From Nitriliruptoraceae bacterium (lineage in GTDB: Bacteria > Actinomycetota > Nitriliruptoria > Nitriliruptorales > Nitriliruptoraceae): a stretch of DNA of 6,548 nucleotides. Position numbers and translations under genes: made by a program. The notes under the pieces are model-generated. The model did no database searches, was not told where the DNA came from, and saw only the letters and a list, made by a program, of their open reading frames with translations. Below are positions 1 through 5,604 of the stretch, in pieces. Each line of letters starts with the position of its first letter. Position 1 is the stretch's first letter. The stretch lies in assembly GCA_007116505.1 (NCBI GenBank), contig SKII01000145.1, forward strand, positions 1-6,548. Reading direction: 5' to 3'.

Positions 1-462
1 GCGTACGCCGTGATGAACATCGGTGCCTTCGGCGTCGCGATCGGTGTGTCGCGCCGCACGGGCCTGCGGGCCATCGCCGACTACGCGGGCCTCGGCGTGC
101 GGAGCCCCGTGATGGCCGCCGGCATGACCGTGTTCCTGTTCTCCCTCGGTGGTGCGCCGCTGACCGTCGGCCTGTGGGCGAAGTTCGCGATCCTCGAGGC
201 GCTCGTCGTCGACGTGACCGGCTTCGCGATCGTGCTCGCCAGCGCGCTCGTCGTGAACAGCGTCATCGCGTTCTTCTACTACCTGAAGGTCATCCGCCTG
301 ATGTGGCTCGAGGCACCGGCCGAGGACGCGCCGGCCCTCCAGCCGGGCGGGAACCTGACGCTCGTCGTCGTCGGGCTCGCCGCCGTCACCGTCGTCCTCG
401 GCGTGCTGCCGGGTCTCGTGAGCGACGCGACGTCGATCGTGACGTTCGCCGCAGTGCGCTGA
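1..462 (+). CDS. nuoN: NADH-quinone oxidoreductase subunit N, C-terminal part (5' end outside window)
   Basis: This is the C-terminal 153 residues of NuoN, one of the three antiporter-like membrane subunits of respiratory complex I, which carry protons across the membrane as NADH electrons reduce quinone. The frame is open from base 1, so the gene starts upstream; full-length NuoN is usually about 480-500 residues. The opening AYAVMNIGAF and the RSPVMAAGMTVFLFSLGGAP helix are typical of the proton_antipo_M family. The lysine of GLWAKF (codon 181-183) fits the conserved helix-12 lysine, E. coli NuoN Lys395, needed for proton transfer. The segment FFYYLKVIRLMW and a final hydrophobic helix (about residues 118-142) complete the usual C-terminus. 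The stop is TGA at 460-462. The rest of the nuo operon presumably lies to the left. Identity is secure; assignment to N rather than M or L rests on the GLWAKF and YYYLK-like motifs. Confidence 0.93.
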   Translation, partial: AYAVMNIGAFGVAIGVSRRTGLRAIADYAGLGVRSPVMAAGMTVFLFSLGGAPLTVGLWAKFAILEALVVDVTGFAIVLASALVVNSVIAFFYYLKVIRLMWLEAPAEDAPALQPGGNLTLVVVGLAAVTVVLGVLPGLVSDATSIVTFAAVR

Positions 463-473
463 GCCACGAGCCG

Positions 474-1241
474 GTGCCGCATCTGGTCCGTCGCGACGCA
501 GACATCGCCGGCGGATCCGGCGGGTGGTACGAGGCGCGCTGGCACTTCAGCTTCGGCCCGTACCGCGACCCCGTCTGGAACGGCGTCGGTCCGCTGCGCG
601 TCCTCAACGACGACCTGCTCGTGCCGGGTGGCGTGTGGCCGATGCATCCGCACCGTGACGTCGAGTCGCTGACCTGGGTCGTCGAGGGCACGTTCGGTCA
701 CGACGACTCGCTCGGCAACGGCGGTCAGCTCGGCCCCGGCGGCGTGCAGGTGATGACGTTCGGTCCGCGTGGCGCCGAGCACTCCGAGCGCAACGACGAC
801 CCCGACCGGCCGCTGCGCTTCCTGCAGTTCTGGATCCTCGCCGAACGCGCCGACCTCGAGAACGGCGTGCAGCAGGTGCAGACGAGGGAGCAGGACCGGC
901 TCGACCGCTGGCTGACGATCATGAGCCCCGCGGGCGAGGAGGGCCTCGACCTGCAGCAGGACGCGCGCGTCCGCGTCTCGCGTCTCACCCCGGGAGCGAC
1001 GCTGGAGCTCGGCGTGGCCGAGGGGCGCGCCGCCTACCTCTACGTGATCGACGGCTCGGTCGCGGTGACGGGCCTGACGTCCGGGTCCGGTCGGGAGGAG
1101 CTCGCCACGGGCGACGCGCTCGTCGTCACCGGCGCCGCGACGGCACGCATCGCCGGCGTGCTGCCCACGAGCGAGCTGTGGGTCGCGGACGTCCCGCTCA
1201 GCTTCACCCCGCACGGCGTCTGGGCCGCTCACGCCCACTGA
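474..1241 (+). CDS. Pirin family protein (YhhW-like metal-binding bicupin)
   Basis: The product is about 255 residues, the usual length for bacterial Pirins. The N-terminal cupin carries the family signature: WHFSFGPYRDP (about 23-33), LRVLNDD (41-47), MHPHRDVE (57-64) and HSERN (103-107). The expected metal ligands His58, His60, His103 and Glu105 are all present. The C-terminal cupin-like domain (about 130-250) is more diverged. E. coli YhhW and human Pirin bind iron and can act as quercetin 2,3-dioxygenases; some bacterial Pirins instead bind metabolic enzymes such as pyruvate dehydrogenase or acyl-CoA dehydrogenase. The substrate or partner here is unknown. The GTG at 474 was chosen because it gives the usual Pirin N-terminus; the ribosome site is weak (GAG at 468-470). 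The open frame runs further upstream, but there it is an Arg-rich shadow of nuoN. The gap to nuoN is 11 bases, so co-transcription with the complex I operon is likely. Confidence 0.9.
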   Translation: MPHLVRRDADIAGGSGGWYEARWHFSFGPYRDPVWNGVGPLRVLNDDLLVPGGVWPMHPHRDVESLTWVVEGTFGHDDSLGNGGQLGPGGVQVMTFGPRGAEHSERNDDPDRPLRFLQFWILAERADLENGVQQVQTREQDRLDRWLTIMSPAGEEGLDLQQDARVRVSRLTPGATLELGVAEGRAAYLYVIDGSVAVTGLTSGSGREELATGDALVVTGAATARIAGVLPTSELWVADVPLSFTPHGVWAAHAH

Positions 1242-1277
1242 GCGACCGCGGCTGGCCGGAACGGACCGGGGTGCCGC
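1242..1277. other. Short convergent intergenic gap between pirin and dedA-like genes
   Basis: These 36 bases separate two converging genes. They contain two CCGG blocks (near 1255 and 1265) flanked by GGC and GCC, which could form an imperfect GC hairpin with a 3x3 internal mismatch. No T-tract lies on either strand, so a bidirectional terminator is possible but not demonstrable from the sequence. Confidence 0.3.
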
Positions 1278-1958
1278 CTAGCCGACCCGCCCGGCCTCGT
1301 TGCGCACCCAGCGGGTGATGAGCGCGATGAGCGCGACGAGCACCATCAGGCCGGCGACGGTGATCCAGATGCCGTACTCGTCGTAGGCCTCGCCGAGCAC
1401 GAGCCCCGCACCGACCATCAGCGCGAACGACCCGAGCGCGCCGACGAGGTCCGCGGCGAGGTAGCGGCGCCCGTCGACGTCCGAGGCGCCCGCCGCCGCG
1501 GCCATGATCGTCGGAGGGAGCGCCGCCATCCGCCCCATCACGGCGATGAGCGGGCCACGCCGCGAGATGACGCGCCGCCCGACGTCGAGCTGCTGGGGTG
1601 GGAGGATGCGGGTGAGCCAGCGGGGCGCCTCGCCCGCATCGAGCGCCGGTCGGAACATGCGCCCGACGATGAAGAACGCCCACACCGCCACGATCATGAG
1701 CGGCACGTACGCGGCGAACAGCAGCGCGACGCTCGGCGCGCCGGTGCGGGCGAGCTGTGCGGCGGCGAGCAGCAGGAACTCCTTCTGGGGACGCAGCAGC
1801 ACGAGGAGCGCCAGCTCACCCCGTGCGATGAGGAACGGGATCGCGGGGATCACGGCGAGCGGGATGACGTAGCGGGCGACGGCGACACCAATCGCGACCC
1901 GCTGGAGCAGCGGGGGTGGGGGCGTCGCGGCCCCGGTCGCGTCCGACGGTGCGCTCAT
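1278..1958 (-). CDS. DedA-like (VTT/SNARE-associated domain) integral membrane protein
   Basis: The product is 226 residues and strongly hydrophobic. Probable membrane segments lie near 27-45, 75-99, 165-189 and 195-215, with two further semi-hydrophobic stretches (about 48-68 and 135-155) where DedA proteins have re-entrant loops. The stretch RRGPLIAVMGRMAALPP (133-149), followed by AAAAGASDVDGRRYL and a Gly-rich helix ending GAGLVLG, matches the VTT-domain pattern of a conserved arginine and proline, then a small-residue loop and helix. DedA/VTT proteins are linked to lipid scrambling, undecaprenyl-phosphate recycling and membrane homeostasis. The usual acidic motif of the first re-entrant loop is not clear, so this is a diverged member. 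Start: ATG at 1958-1956 has a strong ribosome site (GAGGAGGA, 1963-1970) and overlaps the nei stop as ATGA, indicating translational coupling. The frame is open upstream to 2189, but that part is a shadow of nei. Stop is TAG. Confidence 0.72.
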   Translation of the reverse strand: MSAPSDATGAATPPPPLLQRVAIGVAVARYVIPLAVIPAIPFLIARGELALLVLLRPQKEFLLLAAAQLARTGAPSVALLFAAYVPLMIVAVWAFFIVGRMFRPALDAGEAPRWLTRILPPQQLDVGRRVISRRGPLIAVMGRMAALPPTIMAAAAGASDVDGRRYLAADLVGALGSFALMVGAGLVLGEAYDEYGIWITVAGLMVLVALIALITRWVRNEAGRVG

Positions 1959-2785
1959 GCGGTCCTCCTCGGGGGCGGCTGGCACGTCTCGCATGCGTAC
2001 GCCCACCGGCCTGCGAGGTCGTAGCGGCGGACCGGCGTGGTGCAGCGCCGGCAGCGTTCCTGGTGGTAGACGTAGGTCGCGTCGGCGCGCCGCATGCGTG
2101 AGCGCGGGACACCGACCTCCTTCGGATCGACGGTGATGATGCGCCGCTCCTTCACCCCTCGGCGCAGCCATGTCACGAGGGTCGCCCACATCGCGTCCCA
2201 GGTGGCGCGGTCGACGGCGCGCGAGGGGACGTCGGGGTGCAGGCCGTGGACGAACAGCACCTCTGCCCGGTAGACGTTGCCGACGCCGGCGAGCACCGAC
2301 TGGTCCATGAGCGCCCGGCCGATGCCGACGCTGCGCCGCTGGAGCGCCGCCCAGGCGCGCTCCGGATCGGCGTCATCGCGGATCGGGTCGGGACCGAGCC
2401 GTGCGACGATGGCGTCGACCTGGCCCTCGTCGAGCAGCTCGCACGCGGTTGCGCCGACGAGGTCGATCGCGTGCCCACCCTCGCGGCCGATCGTGACCAC
2501 CCGGTAGCGGACCGTGTCGCGTGGCGGCGGGGGAGCGCTGCGACCGACGAGCGGGTGGTGGAAGACCTTGCCGAACAGGCCGAGATGGACGTGCACGCTG
2601 CGGCCGTCCTCGTAGCGGTGGAACAGGTGCTTGCCGAACGCGTCCGTGTCGACGAGCCGACGTCCGTCGAGCTGTGCGGCCGCCGCGTCGAAACGCCCCT
2701 GTGGGGAGGAGACCCGGACCTTGCGACCCGCGAACCACTCGCTGTGGTCACGGGCGAGCCGGTGGATGGTGTGGCCCTCGGGCAC
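1955..2785 (-). CDS. nei: Fpg/Nei family DNA glycosylase/AP lyase (Nei1-like endonuclease VIII)
   Basis: The product is 276 residues, normal for the family. It starts MPEGHTIHRLA: after Met removal, Pro2 is the nucleophile for base excision and beta/delta elimination, and Glu3 is the other catalytic residue. Lys52 in AFGKHLF matches the Nei lysine that contacts DNA phosphate. The helix-two-turn-helix is visible at DQSVLAGVGNVYRAE. A C-terminal zinc finger is intact (Cys245, Cys248, Cys265, Cys268; C-x2-C-x16-C-x2-C), with Arg260 at the position of the finger arginine that enters the DNA groove. MPEGHT rather than MPELPE indicates the Nei branch, close to actinobacterial Nei1 by memory, which removes oxidised pyrimidines. 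The start is GTG at 2785-2783, with GGAG at 2794-2791. It lies 29 bases after yajQ and overlaps the dedA-like gene by 4 bases, so the three are probably one operon. Confidence 0.95.
   Translation of the reverse strand: MPEGHTIHRLARDHSEWFAGRKVRVSSPQGRFDAAAAQLDGRRLVDTDAFGKHLFHRYEDGRSVHVHLGLFGKVFHHPLVGRSAPPPPRDTVRYRVVTIGREGGHAIDLVGATACELLDEGQVDAIVARLGPDPIRDDADPERAWAALQRRSVGIGRALMDQSVLAGVGNVYRAEVLFVHGLHPDVPSRAVDRATWDAMWATLVTWLRRGVKERRIITVDPKEVGVPRSRMRRADATYVYHQERCRRCTTPVRRYDLAGRWAYACETCQPPPRRTA
1963..1970 (-). promoter_or_regulatory. Strong Shine-Dalgarno site for the dedA-like gene
   Basis: Minus-strand GAGGAGGA lies about 5 bases before the ATG at 1958-1956, inside the last codons of the nei gene. 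It decides the dedA start against the longer open frame and supports re-initiation at the ATGA overlap. Confidence 0.75.
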
Positions 2786-2814
2786 CGCTGCTCCGTCCCG
2801 TCAGCGTGGGTGGG

Positions 2815-3306
2815 TCAGCGGTAGTTCGTGAACCGGAGCGGCGCGGGATGGTCCTTCCCGGTGATCATCGCCTGGATCGCCTGCAGGTCGTCCTTCGACT
2901 TGCCCGCGATGCGGACCCGGTCGCCCATGTTCGTCGGGGTGACCTTGAGCTTCGTCGCCTTCACGTCCTTCACGATCGTCTTCGCGAGGTCGGCGGGCAT
3001 CGTCGTGACGAGCTTCACGTCGATGCGCGAGCGGCCGCCTCCCACGTCCCGCGCATCGGCGACATCGAGCGCCTTGAGCGAGACCTTGCGCTTCACGCAC
3101 TTGTCGCGCAGCACCTCGAGCGCGGCCTTCACCCGGTCCTCGGACGCGGACTCGAGCTTGATGCCCTCCTCGCCGGCCCACTCGACGACCGTGTCGGTGT
3201 CCTTGAAGTCGAAGCGGGTCGTGACCTCGCGGGCGGCCTGGTTGATCGCGTTATCGACCTCCTGGCGGTCGAAGCCCGCCTCGACGTCGAAGCTCGATTC
3301 TGCCAT
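2815..3306 (-). CDS. yajQ: YajQ family (UPF0234/DUF520) nucleotide-binding protein
   Basis: The product is 163 residues, the typical length. The start MAESSFDVEAGFDRQEVDNA, the FDFKDTD segment, the DKCVKR segment and the C-terminal DDLQAIQAMI stretch ending PLRFTNYR are all hallmarks of YajQ. The family folds as two ferredoxin-like domains and is cytoplasmic. Some members (in Xanthomonas and Pseudomonas) bind cyclic di-GMP and act with transcription regulators; others bind nucleotides or RNA with unclear roles. Whether this one binds cyclic di-GMP cannot be told from sequence. ATG at 3306-3304 was chosen because it gives the family N-terminus and has a perfect AGGAGG (3318-3313) six bases upstream. 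The open frame extends to 3507, but that extension crosses the antisense of tRNA-Tyr and is spurious. First gene of the minus-strand cluster yajQ - nei - dedA-like. Confidence 0.96.
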   Translation of the reverse strand: MAESSFDVEAGFDRQEVDNAINQAAREVTTRFDFKDTDTVVEWAGEEGIKLESASEDRVKAALEVLRDKCVKRKVSLKALDVADARDVGGGRSRIDVKLVTTMPADLAKTIVKDVKATKLKVTPTNMGDRVRIAGKSKDDLQAIQAMITGKDHPAPLRFTNYR

Positions 3307-3346
3307 GGGAAGCCTCCTGGATGTGCTCGGTCGCATGCGCACGGCG

Positions 3347-3352
3347 AAGGTA
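3347..3352 (-). promoter_or_regulatory. Possible -10 element for the yajQ cluster
   Basis: Minus-strand TACCTT fits the relaxed TAnnnT -10 pattern and would start transcription about 34 bases before the yajQ ATG. No convincing -35 hexamer lies 16-18 bases upstream, so this is a weak call. Confidence 0.25.
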
Positions 3353-3383
3353 GCGGTGGGGCCGGGGCCTCCCGGGGAAGGGT

Positions 3384-3413
3384 TTGGAGGGGCACCGTGT
3401 GACCGCGTACCCT
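3384..3413 (+). promoter_or_regulatory. Putative sigma70-type promoter of tRNA-Tyr
   Basis: TTGGAG (3384-3389) and TACCCT (3408-3413) are separated by 18 bases. The expected start near 3420 lies about five bases before the mature tRNA-Tyr 5' end at 3425. Position and spacing support it; the hexamers are only partial matches. Confidence 0.5.
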
Positions 3414-3424
3414 CCGCCGGTCCC

Positions 3425-3506
3425 GGTGGGATGCCCGAGTGGCCAAAGGGACCTGACTGTAAATCAGGCGGCTCAGCCTTCGCAGGTTCGAATCCTGCTC
3501 CCACCA
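3425..3506 (+). tRNA. tRNA-Tyr (anticodon GTA)
   Basis: The cloverleaf closes cleanly. The 7-bp acceptor stem pairs GGTGGGA (3425-3431) with TCCCACC (3499-3505), followed by discriminator A3506. The anticodon stem CCTGA/TCAGG encloses loop CTGTAAA, with GTA at 3459-3461. A long class II variable arm (about CGGCTCAGCCTTC) is present, as expected for bacterial tRNA-Tyr. The T stem GCAGG/CCTGC encloses TTCGAAT. The 3' CCA is not encoded (the bases after A3506 are CGC), so CCA must be added after transcription, unlike the neighbouring tRNA-Thr gene. Confidence 0.97.
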
Positions 3507-3530
3507 CGCACGGACAGGTACGGCACGCAG

Positions 3531-3559
3531 TTCCGGCTCGGAGGCCGCATCGCTATCCT
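3531..3559 (+). promoter_or_regulatory. Putative promoter of tRNA-Thr
   Basis: TATCCT (3554-3559) is a good -10 match, with TTCCGG (3531-3536) 17 bases upstream as a weak -35. The predicted start near 3566 is about six bases before the mature tRNA-Thr. It lies in the 65-base spacer between the two tRNA genes. Confidence 0.42.
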
Positions 3560-3571
3560 CCGCGCCGCAAC

Positions 3572-3647
3572 GCCCTGGTAGCTCAGTCGGCAGAGCGCAT
3601 CCATGGTAAGGATGAGGTCCGGAGTTCGATTCTCCGCCAGGGCTCCA
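3572..3647 (+). tRNA. tRNA-Thr (anticodon GGT)
   Basis: The acceptor stem pairs GCCCTGG (3572-3578) with CCAGGGC (3637-3643), followed by discriminator T3644 and an encoded CCA (3645-3647). The D arm contains AGCTCAGTCGGCAGAGC. The anticodon stem CATCC/GGATG encloses loop ATGGTAA, giving GGT at 3605-3607. The T stem CGGAG/CTCCG encloses TTCGATT. All arms are of normal size, 76 bases including CCA. Same strand as tRNA-Tyr; Tyr and Thr tRNA genes are neighbours in many bacteria. Confidence 0.97.
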
Positions 3648-3668
3648 CACCACAGCGGCGCGCGACCA

Positions 3669-3686
3669 GCGCCGTCCGACAGGCGC
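3669..3686 (+). promoter_or_regulatory. Small hairpin overlapping the ribosome site of the ABC ATPase gene
   Basis: GCGCC (3669-3673) and GGCGC (3682-3686) form a 5-bp perfect stem with an 8-base loop, ending four bases before the ATG. Its right arm covers the only plausible ribosome site (AGGCG). It could limit translation or help 3' processing of the tRNA-Thr transcript; chance formation in GC-rich DNA is also possible. Confidence 0.3.
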
Positions 3687-3690
3687 GACG

Positions 3691-4668
3691 ATGGCCGCAG
3701 CGACCGACCTCGCCGTCCGTGCCGAGGGGCTCGTCAAGCGCTACGGGCCGGTCACCGCGCTCGACCGGCTCGACCTCGAGGTCCCCGTCGGCGGGATCCT
3801 CGGGCTCCTCGGACCCAACGGCGCGGGCAAGACGACCGCCGTGCGCATCCTCACGACGCTGCTCGTCCCCGACGAGGGACACGCTGTCGTCGCGGGACAT
3901 GACGTCACGCGCGAGGCGGAGGCCGTTCGGTCCCGGATCGGGCTCAGCGGCCAGTACGCGGCCGTCGACCAGGACCTGACGGGCCGCGAGAACCTCGTGA
4001 TGGTCGGGCGCCTGTGCCGCCTCGGCCTGCGGGGTGCGCGGGCGCGCGCGGCGGAGCTGCTCGAACGCTTCGACCTCGTCGACGCCGCCGACCGTCCGGT
4101 CAAGGGCTACTCCGGCGGCATGCGGCGCAGGCTCGACCTCGCCGGCGCGCTCATCGCGACCCCGCCGGTGCTGTTCCTCGACGAGCCGACGACGGGGCTC
4201 GACCCGCGCAGCCGGCTCGGCATGTGGGACGTGATCCGCGAGTTGACCGCCGGTGGCACGACGCTGCTGCTGACGACGCAGTACCTCGAGGAGGCCGACC
4301 AGCTCGCGCGCGACGTGCTCGTCATCGACCACGGGCGTGCGATCGCGCGCGGGACGCCCGACGAGCTCAAGGCGCTGGTCGGAGGCGAGCGGATCGGCAT
4401 CGTCGTCACCGACCGTGACCGCATCGCGGATGCTGCGGCCGTCCTCGCGCCGCACGCGCTCGACGGGGTGCGCACCGATGTGCAGACCGGGCTCGTCGAG
4501 TCCGCCGTCCGTGGAGGTGCGGCGACCCTCGCCCACGTCATCGACGCGCTCGCGCGCGCCGACGTCGCGGTCGGCGAGGTGGGGCTCAGGCGCGCGACGC
4601 TCGACGAGGTGTTCCTCACGCTGACGGGGCAGCCGGCGCAGGCCGACACGGCGGAGGTCGAGGCATGA
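3691..4668 (+). CDS. DrrA-family ABC transporter ATP-binding protein
   Basis: The product is a 325-residue cytoplasmic ATPase that would power the membrane partner encoded next. Motifs in order: Walker A GPNGAGKT (41-48), Q-loop Gln88 in LSGQYAAVDQDLTGREN, signature YSGGMRRRLDLA (140-151), Walker B VLFLDEP with catalytic Glu165, D-loop GLDP, and switch residue Gln197 in TTQYLEEADQLA. Glutamine instead of histidine in the switch is typical of the DrrA (daunorubicin resistance) group. The C-terminal region ends LRRATLDEVFLTLTG, the DUF4162-like domain of these ATPases. The ATG at 3691 gives the expected N-terminus; the ribosome site is weak (AGGCG, 3681-3685). It begins 43 bases after tRNA-Thr with no evident promoter in the gap, and overlaps the permease by 4 bases. 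DrrA/B systems export hydrophobic drugs or lipids; the substrate here is unknown and no antibiotic biosynthesis genes are visible. Confidence 0.95.
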   Translation: MAAATDLAVRAEGLVKRYGPVTALDRLDLEVPVGGILGLLGPNGAGKTTAVRILTTLLVPDEGHAVVAGHDVTREAEAVRSRIGLSGQYAAVDQDLTGRENLVMVGRLCRLGLRGARARAAELLERFDLVDAADRPVKGYSGGMRRRLDLAGALIATPPVLFLDEPTTGLDPRSRLGMWDVIRELTAGGTTLLLTTQYLEEADQLARDVLVIDHGRAIARGTPDELKALVGGERIGIVVTDRDRIADAAAVLAPHALDGVRTDVQTGLVESAVRGGAATLAHVIDALARADVAVGEVGLRRATLDEVFLTLTGQPAQADTAEVEA

Positions 4669-5468
4669 GCCGGTTGCTCTGGGCGCTGCACGACGGGCAC
4701 GTGATCGCGCTGCGCAACATGATCCTCATCAAGCGCGTGCCCGAGGTGCTCGTCGGGGTGCTCGTCGCACCCGTCATGTTCGTGCTGCTCTTCGCCTACG
4801 TGTTCGGCGGCTCGATCGACACGGGTGGCATCAGCTACCGGGAGTTCCTCATCGGCGGGATCTTCGCGCAGACCGTCGTGTTCGGTGCGACGTTCACCGG
4901 TGCGGGGCTCGCGCAGGACGTGCAGAAGGGCATCATCGACCGCTTCCGGTCGCTGCCGATGGCGCGCTCCGCCGTGCTCGTCGGACGCACGGCGTCGGAC
5001 GTCATCTACAACGTGCTCACCGTCGCCATCATGTCGCTCAGCGGGCTCATGGTGGGCTGGCGCATCCGGTCGTCGCTGCTCGACGCCATCGGCGGTTTCC
5101 TGCTGCTGCTCGTGTTCGCCTACGCGTTCTCGTGGGTGATGGCGTACGTGGGGCTGCTGGTGCCCAAGCCCGAGGTCGTCAACAACGCGTCGTTCGTCGT
5201 CATCTTCCCCCTGACGTTCATCGCGAACACCTTCGTGCCGTCGGAGAACCTGCCCGGTGTGCTCCGCACGTTCGCGGAGTGGAACCCGGTGTCATCGGTG
5301 ACGCAGGCCGCGCGCATCGCGTTCGGCAACACCTCGCCGCTCGCCCCCGCACCCGAGGTGTGGGCCCTGCAGCACCCGGTCGCCTACACCCTGATCTGGG
5401 TGGTCGCACTGCTCGTGGTGTTCGTGCCGCTGTCCGTACGGCAGTTCCAGCGGGCCGCGCTGCGCTGA
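4665..5468 (+). CDS. DrrB-family ABC-2 type transporter permease
   Basis: The product is 267 residues, the usual length of a DrrB-like permease, with about six membrane segments. These lie roughly at 30-48 (VLVGVLVAPVMFVLLFAYV), 65-85, 105-135, 140-165, 172-192 and 240-258. Family features include FRSLPMARSAVLVGRT (about 94-109), the cytoplasmic coupling region of ABC-2 permeases. Also present are FPLTFIANTFVPSENLPGVLRTFAEWNPVS, a standard DrrB/NodJ-type segment before the last helix, and a charged RQFQRAALR tail. It would dimerise and pair with the preceding ATPase to form an exporter. The ATG at 4665 overlaps the ATPase stop as ATGA, with GGAGG (4653-4657) seven bases upstream, so the two are translationally coupled. 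A strong hairpin follows the TGA stop. Confidence 0.94.
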   Translation: MSRLLWALHDGHVIALRNMILIKRVPEVLVGVLVAPVMFVLLFAYVFGGSIDTGGISYREFLIGGIFAQTVVFGATFTGAGLAQDVQKGIIDRFRSLPMARSAVLVGRTASDVIYNVLTVAIMSLSGLMVGWRIRSSLLDAIGGFLLLLVFAYAFSWVMAYVGLLVPKPEVVNNASFVVIFPLTFIANTFVPSENLPGVLRTFAEWNPVSSVTQAARIAFGNTSPLAPAPEVWALQHPVAYTLIWVVALLVVFVPLSVRQFQRAALR

Positions 5469-5482
5469 GGTGGCGCACGCGA

Positions 5483-5511
5483 GCGGCCGGCTGGGAGGGC
5501 CGCCCGGCCGC
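5483..5511 (+). terminator. GC hairpin after the ABC operon, probable terminator
   Basis: GCGGCCGG (5483-5490) and CCGGCCGC (5504-5511) form a perfect 8-bp stem with a 13-base loop, 15 bases past the permease stop. An alternative 6-bp stem uses GGCCGC at 5498-5503. No T-tract follows, as is common in high-GC bacteria. It sits between the exporter operon and the promoter of the next operon, the right place for a terminator. Confidence 0.55.
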
Positions 5512-5544
5512 GCATCGCGTCGTCCACAGGCGCGGATCCCGCCG

Positions 5545-5573
5545 TTGACGCCTCCACCGTCGTTCCGTAGCCT
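5545..5573 (+). promoter_or_regulatory. Promoter of the toxin-antitoxin operon
   Basis: TTGACG (5545-5550) and TAGCCT (5568-5573) are separated by exactly 17 bases: a near-consensus -35 and a TAnnnT -10. The predicted start near 5580 gives a leader of about 25 bases before the ATG at 5605. It also argues against the longer GTG-started frame at 5470, which would begin upstream of the promoter. Confidence 0.7.
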
Positions 5574-5574
5574 C

Positions 5575-5600
5575 GACTCCTCAGGGCGAGAGTCAGGACT
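5575..5600 (+). promoter_or_regulatory. Candidate operator half-sites at the toxin-antitoxin start site
   Basis: GACTC (5575-5579) and GAGTC (5590-5594) are inverted with a 10-base gap, centre to centre about 15 bases. A second inverted pair, AGTC-AG-GACT (5591-5600), follows at once. They lie at the predicted transcription start, where the Xre-type antitoxin could bind and repress its own operon. The half-sites are short, so chance is not excluded. Confidence 0.38.
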
Positions 5601-5604
5601 TCAG

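Noticed and set aside
174..473. Upstream extension of the Pirin reading frame
   Set aside because: The extension is an Arg-rich out-of-frame shadow of nuoN; known Pirins begin near the GTG at 474.
279..1238. Long minus-strand open frame opposite the Pirin gene
   Set aside because: It is the codon-mirrored shadow of a GC-rich gene; composition is Arg/Ala/Val rich and no motifs are visible.
1959..2189. Upstream extension of the dedA-like frame
   Set aside because: It lies inside nei in another frame; the ATG at 1958-1956 has a strong ribosome site and ATGA coupling.
3330..3340. CGCATGCG palindrome in the yajQ leader
   Set aside because: It is an 8-base self-complementary word, expected by chance in GC-rich DNA, with no partner site.
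3307..3507. N-terminal extension of yajQ reading antisense through tRNA-Tyr (begins MVGAGFEPAKAEPP)
   Set aside because: This peptide is the reverse-strand translation of the tRNA gene and a familiar spurious annotation. YajQ has its own ATG with a perfect AGGAGG.
3572..3647. tRNA-Thr or tRNA-Tyr as an integration site for a mobile element
   Set aside because: I see no repeat of the tRNA 3' ends elsewhere in the window, and no integrase or transposase gene.
3129..3737. Minus-strand open frame of 202 codons across both tRNA genes
   Set aside because: It is an antisense shadow of tRNA-Tyr, tRNA-Thr and the yajQ start, with Arg/Ser-rich composition and no family resemblance.
2521..3979. Plus-strand frames opposite nei and yajQ and running into the tRNAs
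   Set aside because: These are complementary-strand shadows with skewed composition; both minus-strand genes are unmistakable.
5470..5604. GTG start at 5470 for the antitoxin
   Set aside because: It precedes the TTGACG/TAGCCT promoter, reads through the terminator hairpin, and adds low-complexity Arg/Pro residues not part of the Xre fold.
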